Assembly (NCBI GenBank): GCA_049509915.1
Contig: JBEKZL010000002.1
Coordinates: 5,412-69,411 of the forward strand
Direction: 5' to 3'
DNA: 64,000 bases
Source: JBEKYD01 sp049509915
GTDB taxonomy: Bacteria; Acidobacteriota; Terriglobia; Bryobacterales; Bryobacteraceae
A program made the translations under genes and the position numbers. Below the pieces are notes generated by a model. That model was given only the letters and a program-made list of their open reading frames with translations. It made no database searches and was not told the DNA's origin. This document shows positions 53,131 to 60,397 of the stretch, piece after piece; position 1 is the first letter of the stretch, and every line of letters begins with the position of its first letter.

Positions 53131-54411
53131 CTATCGCGCGATCCTGGCCAAGGTGTCCCAGAATTCCGGAAAAGAAACTGAGGCTGCCTCGGCGCCGAGT
53201 ATCGCGGAGCGGCCATCGCCGGCCAGCGCGGCCACGGCGAAAGCCATGGCAATGCGGTGGTCGCCATGGGAATCGAATTCGGCGGCGCGAAACCTCTGCC
53301 GGCCCGGCACCACTAATCCGTCCGGCAGTTCCTCGGCCTCAATGCCCATGCGCCTCAGGTTATCGACCACGGTGCGTATCCGGTCGGTTTCCTTGACGCG
53401 CAACTCGGCGGCATCTTTCACGGTTAAGCCTTCCTCGGTAGCCGCGCCCAGCACTGCCAGCGCCGGGATCTCGTCGATTAACGCCGCCGTCAACGCGCCT
53501 TCCACGATACCCCCTTTCAGGGCGGAATGGCACACCACGATGTCGCCCACCAGTTCGCCGTTGCGGCTTTCGAGTTGGGGGATGCGGAGATTGGCGCCCA
53601 TCCCCACCAGCAGATCGAGCAGCGCCGAGCGGGTGGGATTCAAGCCTACCCCGCGAATGGTCAGCTCCGAGCCTGGTATCAGCAGCGCGGCCACGATGAA
53701 AAACGCAGCGGAAGAAAGATCGGATGGCACCGTCAGCTCGCGCCCTTCCAGCCTGGGCCGGCCGGTCAACTCGATCCGGCTCCGTTCCACGCGAAGGTCC
53801 GCGCCAAATTCCCGCAGGGCGATCTCGGAATGATCGCGCGAGCGCACCGGCTCCTCCACCGTGGTCACCCCGTCCGCGAATAGACCGGCGAACAGCACGC
53901 ACGTTTTTACCTGGGCGCTGGGTACCGGCAGCCGGTATTCAATCGGGTGGAGGGACGCGCCGTCGATTTCGAGCGGCGGGAACTTGCCCTCGCGAGCGCC
54001 GATGTGCGCCCCCATTTTCGCCAGCGGATCCATCACCCGCCGCATCGGCCGCCGCGACAGCGATTCGTCTCCGAACAGGCGCGAACGAAAAGGCTGTGCC
54101 GCCAGAATGCCGCAAAGCATACGGATGGTCGAGCCGGAATTGCCGGCATCGAGATCGCCCGCCGGCGCGCGCAGGCCGGCTAGGCCGCGGCCCCCGATGG
54201 TAAGTTCGGTTCCCTCCCCGGCGACCTCGATTCCCAGCGCCCGCAGGCAATCGAGCGTGGAGCGGCAGTCGGCGCCGGTGGAATAGTTGCGGATCCGCGT
54301 GACCCCCTCCGCGATAGAGGCGATTAGCGCATAGCGATGGGAAATCGATTTGTCGCCGGGCAAAGCGATCTCGCCGGAGACAGAAGCGGCGGGAGAGATG
54401 AATTGTCGCAT
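53131..54411 (-). CDS. aroA: 3-phosphoshikimate 1-carboxyvinyltransferase (EPSP synthase)
   Basis: A 426-aa shikimate-pathway enzyme. ATG 54411 opens MRQFISPAASVSGEIALPGD-KSISHR, the conserved shikimate-3-phosphate loop, so the longer open frame to 54618 is rejected. GNSGSTIRMLCGILAAQPFR, GDESLSRRPMRRVMDPLAKM, the central VPSDLSSAAFFIVAA and LRVKETDRIRTVVDNL follow. The GDxSLxxRPMxRV block and GNSGSTIR resemble class II enzymes more than the enterobacterial class I, which is inference. Single gene; no other aro gene is in view. Confidence 0.95.
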   Translation of the reverse strand: MRQFISPAASVSGEIALPGDKSISHRYALIASIAEGVTRIRNYSTGADCRSTLDCLRALGIEVAGEGTELTIGGRGLAGLRAPAGDLDAGNSGSTIRMLCGILAAQPFRSRLFGDESLSRRPMRRVMDPLAKMGAHIGAREGKFPPLEIDGASLHPIEYRLPVPSAQVKTCVLFAGLFADGVTTVEEPVRSRDHSEIALREFGADLRVERSRIELTGRPRLEGRELTVPSDLSSAAFFIVAALLIPGSELTIRGVGLNPTRSALLDLLVGMGANLRIPQLESRNGELVGDIVVCHSALKGGIVEGALTAALIDEIPALAVLGAATEEGLTVKDAAELRVKETDRIRTVVDNLRRMGIEAEELPDGLVVPGRQRFRAAEFDSHGDHRIAMAFAVAALAGDGRSAILGAEAASVSFPEFWDTLARIAR

Positions 54412-54681
54412 GACGGAAATTACCATTGTAGGCTGGCAGTGCTGGCCCGGGCTGACCAGCCTCCGGAGGGCATTCACAAACGCCAGCAACGGTCTGCCGG
54501 TAAATGAGGCTTCAAGCGTTGCCGCTTTCTCCGGCATGCGTTTCCAGTCGACGGCCTCGTTCAACCGCGGGGGAACGGGCGCCCTCGACGCCGCCAAAAC
54601 CATCCTGATCGCAGGCAAACTCGACCTGTCATGTCAACCCACTCGAAATAGCGAAGAACCCTTTTCTTACTCAGCGCTTTC

Positions 54682-55029
54682 TTACTTCAGATCGTCGGCT
54701 TTTACGGCGAAGAATCGTCCGATGATGGCCGCCGTCTGTTGCCAACCTTGGGTCTCGGCTAGCAATTGTTTGCGTCCGCCGCGTGTCAACCGGTAAAAGC
54801 GCGCCTTGCGGTTATTTTCGGAGGTGCCCCATTCGGCGGCGATAGAACCCTCCTGCTCCATTTTTAGCAGTACCGGATACAGAGTGCCCTGATTGAGGGC
54901 GAGGAGATCCCCACTGATTTGCTCGATCCGCCGGGCAATCCCGTAGCCATGCAAAGGCCCCAGCACATCCAGCGTCTTTAGCACCATCAGCGCCAGGGTG
55001 CCCTGTTGAACGTCCGTCTTCTCTTTCAT
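54682..55029 (-). CDS. PadR family transcriptional regulator
   Basis: ATG 55029 (MKEKTDVQQGTLALMVLKTL) gives 115 aa, a winged-helix regulator. GTLALMVLKTLDVLGPLHGY-GIARRI, then LNQGTLYPVLLKMEQEGSIA and KARFYRLTRGGRKQLLAETQ are the PadR signature. In Acidobacteriota short PadR genes frequently accompany ADOP permeases; here the nearest ADOP gene is several kilobases away. An ATG 12 codons upstream is not in the conserved part. It probably represses its own gene. Confidence 0.92.
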   Translation of the reverse strand: MKEKTDVQQGTLALMVLKTLDVLGPLHGYGIARRIEQISGDLLALNQGTLYPVLLKMEQEGSIAAEWGTSENNRKARFYRLTRGGRKQLLAETQGWQQTAAIIGRFFAVKADDLK

Positions 55030-55101
55030 GCCTCTATTGGGTTTCCAACATGAAGCATGGCACATTCCATTTGGGAAAGCAACAGGAGCCTGGCGCGGCT
55101 T

Positions 55102-55494
55102 CTACGCGGCCAGGGGACGGCCAATCTCCCAGTGATGGCCGAACGGATCGACCAGCCGCCCTATCCGCCAGCCGTGGCCCTCGCTAACACCGTAGACTTC
55201 AGTTGCACCGGCATGCAGCGCATGCGCGAAGACAGAATCAGGGTCGGCCACGGTCAGGATCATTCGAACGGAACCGCCGCCGGGGGACTCTGGGCTGAAG
55301 TTGCCATGTTCCGGAGATTCGTCGCTTAACCAGAACTCTGCGCCGTCCACGGAAAGTCTGGCGACCACGCTTCCAGCGGGGCCGTCCAGGCGATAAACCT
55401 CCGCCGCTCCGAATGCCGATTTGTAGAACTCGACAGCTTCGGTCCCGTTCCGAACCGACAGCCAAGGCGCGATCGAGGTTGTGAATGAGTCCAT
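55102..55494 (-). CDS. VOC family protein (PhnB/glyoxalase-like)
   Basis: ATG 55494 gives 130 aa, one VOC domain pair. It has IAPWLSVRNGTEAVEFYKSA-FGAAEVYRL, then SVVARLSVDGAEFWLSDES and VRMILTVADPDSVFAHALHA. GRLVDPFGHHWEIGRP at the end is the PhnB-like C-terminus with possible metal ligands. The frame 16 codons upstream is not conserved. It lies 72 nt upstream of PadR on the same strand and may be in that unit. No substrate can be deduced. Confidence 0.85.
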   Translation of the reverse strand: MDSFTTSIAPWLSVRNGTEAVEFYKSAFGAAEVYRLDGPAGSVVARLSVDGAEFWLSDESPEHGNFSPESPGGGSVRMILTVADPDSVFAHALHAGATEVYGVSEGHGWRIGRLVDPFGHHWEIGRPLAA

Positions 55495-55826
55495 TCTCCG
55501 CTCCTGGGTTTCCAGCGTATCCCACAGGGCGGAATGAGGCAAACTCCAGGCCCGCGCCCGCCGGCTCTACTGAGTCCTCCCGGCGCGGGCTGGCCGTCTC
55601 CAGCTACCGGAAACTCGCTCCCCGCCAATCACTTCCATCTTCTGCGCGGCCACCGCTCCATTGCCCGGTTCCTGCGCTGCCGCCAAGGCCGACGTCGAGA
55701 ACACCGGATGGATCGCGTTCTCCCGCGATTGTAGCTGCTTTCGAATGTCTCGACCGCGCCGGCGGACCCGCCCGGCAAAAGCTGTGAGTCGCGGCTGGGG
55801 CTGTGTTCGAGCCCTGATAGAGTGGA
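55495..55826. other. 332-nt stretch with no supported gene
   Basis: Between the VOC gene and the nucleotidyltransferase-like gene. Open frames in several phases are arginine/proline-rich and have no recognisable domain. No clear repeat or terminator seen; it should contain the divergent promoters of its two flanking genes. Confidence 0.4.
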
Positions 55827-56357
55827 GTGGTGACTGCAGTGGAAGCGTACGAATTGGCAACTCAGGGGGGAGCGACGGACTTTGCACGGCTGATCGGTGC
55901 GTGCGAATTGTTCGGTCGCTACTGTCTGATCGGTGGCTTGGCCGTCAATTGCTACGTCGAGCCAGTGTACACGCTGGATGTCGACCTGGTAGTGATCGCG
56001 GCGAGCCTGCCCGAGTTGACTGCGCACCTCGAGGCGCAAGGCTTCAAAACCGAAGTGCACGCTCACTCGGTGAATGCGCTGGCGCCCGGAAGCGAACTTC
56101 GGATTCAGTTCACCACCGACGAACGATACCAAGCCTTCCCGGCCCGATCGGTGGAGGCCAATGTCCTAGGGATACGAGTCAAGATCGCTTGCCGCGAGGA
56201 TGTGACGCAGGGCAAGCTTTGGGCGTATGGCGACCCGCACCGACGGCTGAGCAAACGCAAAAAGGACGAGCTGGACCTGATCCGGCTGGCCGAGGCCTAT
56301 CCGGAGCTGAAATCACTTTACCCGAGAGAGCTGCGGGAACAACTGGACCGCGGGTAA
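55827..56357 (+). CDS. Nucleotidyltransferase-fold protein (MNT / AbiEii-like)
   Basis: A 176-aa protein from GTG 55827. It has YCLIGGLAVNCYVEPVYTLDVDLV, given here as two pieces: LIGGLAVNCY (nucleotide-site GG) and TLDVDLVVI (the two metal Asp). AVACREDVTQ-type continuation is VKIACREDVTQGKLWAYGDP, then RLSKRKKDELDLIRLAEAYP, which is the C-terminal helix typical of DUF6036/AbiEii-like proteins. Such proteins are parts of minimal nucleotidyltransferase toxin or antitoxin pairs; no HEPN or AbiEi-type partner is adjacent, so it may be an orphan. Confidence 0.68.
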   Translation: MVTAVEAYELATQGGATDFARLIGACELFGRYCLIGGLAVNCYVEPVYTLDVDLVVIAASLPELTAHLEAQGFKTEVHAHSVNALAPGSELRIQFTTDERYQAFPARSVEANVLGIRVKIACREDVTQGKLWAYGDPHRRLSKRKKDELDLIRLAEAYPELKSLYPRELREQLDRG

Positions 56358-56406
56358 AGGGGGCTCATGCCCAACTGGACGGTCGTAGTCCACTTTTCCG
56401 CAAAGC

Positions 56407-56424
56407 CCGTTTACGGCTAAACGG
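56407..56424. repeat. Hairpin CCGTTTA / TAAACGG
   Basis: Perfect 7-bp inverted repeat with loop CGGC, 50 nt after the nucleotidyltransferase-like gene. No T tract follows. Possibly a terminator stem or an operator before the corrinoid operon. Confidence 0.35.
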
Positions 56425-56560
56425 ACTGATCCGATGTTTGGAAGCGCGGAAGTCGCGTGTAGGGTTGACCGCTGAACCGATGCTCTGCCCCACGGCGCGG
56501 CGGTGTTGGGCCGAAGGCCCGCTCCACGCTCGGTGGTGCATCGTGATATAAATCAGGCTG

Positions 56561-57838
56561 TTGAGCCAAACTAGCGTCTCATCGCGAGACAGGTTGCGCG
56601 CCGCCCTGGAACACCGCGAGCCGGACCGGATTCCGGTGGATTTTGGAGGCACCACCGTAACCGGCATGCACGTCAGTTGCGTGGCGGGTTTGCGCCACTA
56701 CTATGGGCTGACGCCGGGGCCGGTAAAGGTACACGAACCCGGCCAGATGCTGGGCCTGGTGGAGGACGACCTGCGCGCGGCGATGGGGCTCGACGTTATC
56801 GGGCTGTTCCCGCGCAAGGTGAAGTTCGGCCTTCCCACCACGGCCTGGAAAGAGTGGGATTTCCGCGGGCTGGAGGTGCTGGTGCCGGTCGATTTCCGCA
56901 CCAGAACCGAGCCCAATGGCGACATCCTTATTTATCCCGAGGGCGATGAAACGGTGGCGCCGAGCGGGTCCATGCCGATGGGCAGCGCGTTCTTCGACAC
57001 CATCGTGCGGCAGCCGGAAATCGACGAAGCGAAGCTCGACCCGGCGGACAACCTGGAAGAGTACGGCGCCGTTTCCGGGGAAGACCTGGACCATCTGGAA
57101 CGATCGGCGCGCGCGGCGGCCGCAAGCGGGTACGGCGTGGCGGCGGGGTTTGGGGGCACGGGCCTGGGCGACATTGCCCTGGTGCCGGGGCCGGGGCTGA
57201 AGAACCCCAAAGGGATACGCGACGTCGCCGAGTGGTACATTTCCACGCGCACGCGCCGCGGATACATCCACAAAGTCTTCGAGCGGCAGTGCGAAATCGC
57301 CATCGGGAACCTGGCGCTCATTCACGCCCGCATCGGCGACGTAGTGGACTCGATGTACGTCTGCGGCACCGATTTCGGCACCCAGACTTCGGCCTTCTGC
57401 TCGGTCGCCACCTTTCGCGAGTTGTGGTTCCCCTACTACAAGCGCATCAACGACTGGGTACACGCCAATACGGGCTGGAAGTGTTTCAAACACTCCTGCG
57501 GCAGCGTGGAGCGCTTCTTCGAGAGCTTCATCGAGGCCGGTTTCGATATTGTCAATCCGGTGCAGTGCTCGGCGGCGGGCATGGAACCGGCCGGGTTGAA
57601 GCAGAAGTACGGCTCGCGCCTGGTTTTCTGGGGCGGCGGCGTGGATACGCAAAAGACCTTGCCTTTCGGTACGCCGCACCAGGTGCGGGAGGAAGTCCTG
57701 CGCCGCTGCGAGGTTTTCGCGCCCGGCGGCGGGTTCGTGTTCAACTCGATTCATAATCTGCAGGCCGGCACCCCGGTGGAGAATATCGTCGCCATGCTGG
57801 ATGCCGTCCATCAATTCAACGGAGTCTCACATGCCTGA
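56561..57838 (+). CDS. URO-D family corrinoid methyltransferase, copy 1
   Basis: A 425-aa member of the uroporphyrinogen-decarboxylase superfamily, which includes corrinoid:methyl transferases MtaA, MtbA and CmuA. N-terminus DRLRAALEHREPDRIPVDFG, then TVTGMHVSCVAGLRHYYGL. Candidate zinc ligands are FKHSCGSVERFF (His-x-Cys) and NPVQCSAAGME, the H-C...C arrangement of MtaA/MtbA. VFWGGGVDTQKTLPFGTPHQ lies near the end. Starts at TTG 56561; overlaps the corrinoid protein by 8 nt. Presumably moves a methyl group between an unknown donor or acceptor and the adjacent corrinoid protein. Not a haem-pathway HemE. Confidence 0.85.
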   Translation: MSQTSVSSRDRLRAALEHREPDRIPVDFGGTTVTGMHVSCVAGLRHYYGLTPGPVKVHEPGQMLGLVEDDLRAAMGLDVIGLFPRKVKFGLPTTAWKEWDFRGLEVLVPVDFRTRTEPNGDILIYPEGDETVAPSGSMPMGSAFFDTIVRQPEIDEAKLDPADNLEEYGAVSGEDLDHLERSARAAAASGYGVAAGFGGTGLGDIALVPGPGLKNPKGIRDVAEWYISTRTRRGYIHKVFERQCEIAIGNLALIHARIGDVVDSMYVCGTDFGTQTSAFCSVATFRELWFPYYKRINDWVHANTGWKCFKHSCGSVERFFESFIEAGFDIVNPVQCSAAGMEPAGLKQKYGSRLVFWGGGVDTQKTLPFGTPHQVREEVLRRCEVFAPGGGFVFNSIHNLQAGTPVENIVAMLDAVHQFNGVSHA

Positions 57839-58472
57839 ACTGGATAATGCCAAACTGCGCGAAGCCGTGCTCAACGGCGATTGGAAAACCGCCGCCGCCG
57901 TCACCAAGGCTGCCATTGCCGAAGGGGTAGAGCCGCTCGCCATCGTGACCGGATGCCTGGTGCCGGCCATGGACGAGGTGGGCCGGCTCTTCGAGTGCGA
58001 AGAGTACTTTGTGCCCGAGATGCTGCTCTCGGCGCGCGCCATGAAGGCGTCCATGGAGATTCTCCGGCCATTGCTGGCGGCGGCGGGCACCCAGCCGGTT
58101 GGGCGCGTGGCGATTGGAACGGTGAAGGGCGACCTGCACGACATCGGCAAGAACCTGGTTGGGGCTATGCTGGAGGGCGGCGGCTTCGAGGTGATCGACC
58201 TGGGCGCCGACGTATCGGCCGAACGCTTCATCGAAGCGATTACCAAGAGCAACGCCAACCTGGTGGCTCTCTCCGCCTTGTTGACGGTGACGATGCCGGC
58301 GATGAAAACCATCATTGAAGCTTTCCGCGCCGCCGGGGTGCGCGAGAAGGTTAAGGTAATGGTGGGCGGAGCGCCGGTGACACAGCAGTACGCCGACTCC
58401 ATCGGGGCCGACGGTTATGGCGATAGCGCTGGAGCGGCGGTGGCCCTGGCGCGCAAACTGGTGGCCGCGTGA
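57831..58472 (+). CDS. Corrinoid (B12-binding) methyl-carrier protein
   Basis: A 213-aa protein. Residues 1-85 form the four-helix cap (AIVTGCLVPAMDEVGRLFEC then EEYFVPEMLLSARAMKASME). The cobalamin-binding Rossmann domain begins VAIGTVKGDLHDIGKNLVGA; DLHDIG holds the His that ligates cobalt. FEVIDLGADVSAERFIEAI and VALSALLTVTMPAMKTIIEA follow, and MVGGAPVTQQYADSIGADGY is the C-terminal nucleotide-tail pocket. This is the MtaC/MtbC/MtmC type carrier. ATG 57831 overlaps copy 1 of the URO-D gene; its stop overlaps the next gene (GTGA). Confidence 0.95.
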   Translation: MPELDNAKLREAVLNGDWKTAAAVTKAAIAEGVEPLAIVTGCLVPAMDEVGRLFECEEYFVPEMLLSARAMKASMEILRPLLAAAGTQPVGRVAIGTVKGDLHDIGKNLVGAMLEGGGFEVIDLGADVSAERFIEAITKSNANLVALSALLTVTMPAMKTIIEAFRAAGVREKVKVMVGGAPVTQQYADSIGADGYGDSAGAAVALARKLVAA

Positions 58473-59329
58473 GCCGCCTCGGCGATTGGCTGGCCGGCGG
58501 CCTGCTGATCACCGACGGAGCCTGGGGGACGGAGTTGCAGGCTCGCGGTCTCGACCCCGGCGCGGCACCGGACACCTGGAACCTGACCCATCCCGACCTC
58601 GTGGAAGCGGTGGCGCGCGCCTATGTGGACGCGGGCAGCCAGGTCATTCTCACCAACACCTTCCGTGCCAACGCGGTCGCCATGGAAGGCGACCTGGAGG
58701 CGATCAATCGCGCCGGGGTGGCCATTTCGAAGCGCGCGGCAGGCGCGAGCGCGCTGGTATTTGCCTCCATCGGGCCGACCGGCAAAATGCTGATGGCCGG
58801 CGAGATCGACGAGGAGCGGGTGGCCGGCGCCTTTGCCGCCCAGGCCGCGGCGCTGGCGTCGGCCGGCGCCGACGCCCTGCTGGTGGAGACGATGAGCGAT
58901 ATCGAAGAGGCGCGCCTGGCCGTGGCCGCCGCCAAGAGTACGGGCCTGCCGGCGATCGTCTCCTTCGCTTTCGATTCGGGCAAGAACCGGGACCGCACCA
59001 TGATGGGCGCGACGCCCGAGGCCGTGGCCGCGGCCATGCGGGAAGCGGGAGCCGACGCGGTGGGCGCCAACTGCGGCGTTGGGGTGGAGTATGCCGCTCC
59101 CGTCTGCCGGCGCCTGCGCGCGGCCAGCGGCCTCCCCATCTGGATCAAGCCCAACGCCGGCCTGCCGCAGATGAACGGGACCGCCATCCGCTATGGCACG
59201 TCGGCGGAGTTCTTCGCTTCCCACTACGCCGCCCTGCGCGACGCCGGCGCGTCGTTTCTGGGCTGCTGCTGCGGTTCCACGCCGGCTTTCATTCGCGCTT
59301 TGGTGAGCGCCCGGTCCGCATCCAGCTGA
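58469..59329 (+). CDS. Homocysteine S-methyltransferase family protein
   Basis: A 286-aa zinc-dependent (beta/alpha)8 enzyme of the pfam02574 family, which includes betaine-homocysteine methyltransferase and the Hcy domain of MetH. LLITDGAWGTELQARGLDPG, then QVILTNTFRANAVAMEGDLE and ADALLVETMSDIEEARLAVA are typical. VGANCGVGVEYAAPVC supplies one zinc Cys and FLGCCCGSTPAFIRAL the CC pair. GTG 58469 overlaps the corrinoid gene's TGA by four bases. Downstream of a corrinoid protein, it most simply transfers the methyl from methyl-corrinoid to homocysteine, giving methionine. Confidence 0.92.
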   Translation: MSRLGDWLAGGLLITDGAWGTELQARGLDPGAAPDTWNLTHPDLVEAVARAYVDAGSQVILTNTFRANAVAMEGDLEAINRAGVAISKRAAGASALVFASIGPTGKMLMAGEIDEERVAGAFAAQAAALASAGADALLVETMSDIEEARLAVAAAKSTGLPAIVSFAFDSGKNRDRTMMGATPEAVAAAMREAGADAVGANCGVGVEYAAPVCRRLRAASGLPIWIKPNAGLPQMNGTAIRYGTSAEFFASHYAALRDAGASFLGCCCGSTPAFIRALVSARSASS

Positions 59330-59380
59330 TCACTGAGGTTGACAGCTCGAGATACCGGCTAAACTACTACCGGGGGACAC

Positions 59381-60232
59381 ATGGCTAAAGGACCGATCGG
59401 CGAGCGGGAAGTCAGACAGTATCGCGAGGACGGTTTCGTGGTGGTGCGCGGCATGTTCGACCAGGCGGAGATCGAGCTGCTGCGCCGGTCGGCCAAGCAC
59501 GACAAGGCGCTCGACGATCACTCGTTCGGCAGGGCCGACGACCAGGGCGGCGTGGTTCGGCTTTCGCTCTGGAACCATCCCGGCAACGGCATTTACGGCA
59601 TGTTTGCGCGCTGCCGTTCGCTGGTGGATTCCGCCGAAGCGCTGCTTGCGGGCGAGGTCTACCACTACCACTCGAAGATGATCATGAAGGAGCCCAGGGT
59701 CGGCGGCGCCTGGGCCTGGCACCAGGATTACGGCTACTGGTACCAGAATGGGGTTCTGTTTCCCCTCCTCACCAGCGCTTTCATCGCCGTCGACCGCGCC
59801 ACCCGGGAGAACGGCTGCCTCCAGGTGTTGAAGGCCTCGCATCTGGCCGGCCGGGTGGATCACATCCTCACCGGCGACCAGGCGGGCGCCGATCCGGAGC
59901 GCGTCGGCGAGCTCGCCAAACGCCTGGAACTGGTGCATGTCGAGATGGAACCGGGCGACGTGATCTTCTTCGATTCGAACCTGCTGCACCGCAGCGACCA
60001 GAATCGCTCGGAACACCCGCGCTGGTCGATGATCTGTTGCTATAACGCGGCGCGCAACGATCCGTACAAGGAGGCTCATCACCCGCGCTACACGCCGCTA
60101 GAGAAAGTGGACGACGCCAGGATCCTGGAAGTTGGAGCCAGGCGCTTCGCCGAAGACGTCGCCGACGTCGCCTGGCTCGATCCGGGCAAGGACACCAGTG
60201 CCTCCAGCCTGGCGGAAAAGGCGCAGCAGTGA
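59381..60232 (+). CDS. Phytanoyl-CoA dioxygenase (PhyH) family protein
   Basis: A 283-aa Fe(II)/2-oxoglutarate oxygenase: VRQYREDGFVVVRGMFDQAE at the start. The Fe ligands are His and Asp in GGAWAWHQDYGYWYQNG (HxD) and the distal His in DSNLLHRSDQNRSEHPRWSM, whose Arg binds 2-oxoglutarate. It is in the same direction and 51 nt after the homocysteine methyltransferase. An O2-using hydroxylase within a corrinoid methyl-transfer unit is unusual; it may prepare the methyl donor. Substrate unknown. Confidence 0.9.
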   Translation: MAKGPIGEREVRQYREDGFVVVRGMFDQAEIELLRRSAKHDKALDDHSFGRADDQGGVVRLSLWNHPGNGIYGMFARCRSLVDSAEALLAGEVYHYHSKMIMKEPRVGGAWAWHQDYGYWYQNGVLFPLLTSAFIAVDRATRENGCLQVLKASHLAGRVDHILTGDQAGADPERVGELAKRLELVHVEMEPGDVIFFDSNLLHRSDQNRSEHPRWSMICCYNAARNDPYKEAHHPRYTPLEKVDDARILEVGARRFAEDVADVAWLDPGKDTSASSLAEKAQQ

Positions 60233-60243
60233 TTTGCGAAGAA

Positions 60244-60369
60244 GGTAGGGCGGACCCCCCGGTCCGCAGCCGGCCCCCTGGCCGGCTTGCCGGGCGTGGC
60301 AAGCGCTCGATTCCGCGCGAGAAGGGTGGGTCCTGGGGGACCCGCGCGGACCAGGGGGTCCGCCCCACC
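60244..60369. repeat. 126-bp palindromic intergenic element (GTGGGGCGGACC type)
   Basis: Left end GGTAGGGCGGACCCCCCGGT and reverse of right end GGTGGGGCGGACCCCCTGGT pair almost perfectly. Inner parts carry smaller palindromes (GGTCCGC... and CCGGCC...GGCCGG). It separates the PhyH gene from the second URO-D gene. Confidence 0.75.
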
Positions 60370-60397
60370 ACTGATGCTGCATTGCAAAGGCCCAATC

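Noticed and set aside
54412..54618. 69-codon N-terminal extension of aroA
   Set aside because: EPSP synthases begin shortly before the LPGDKSISHR loop; the extension is not conserved-looking and no ribosome site supports it.
56579..57814. 411-aa minus-strand open frame opposite the URO-D gene
   Set aside because: Antisense of copy 1; the same shadow occurs opposite copy 2 (60098-62002), as expected from paralogous DNA.
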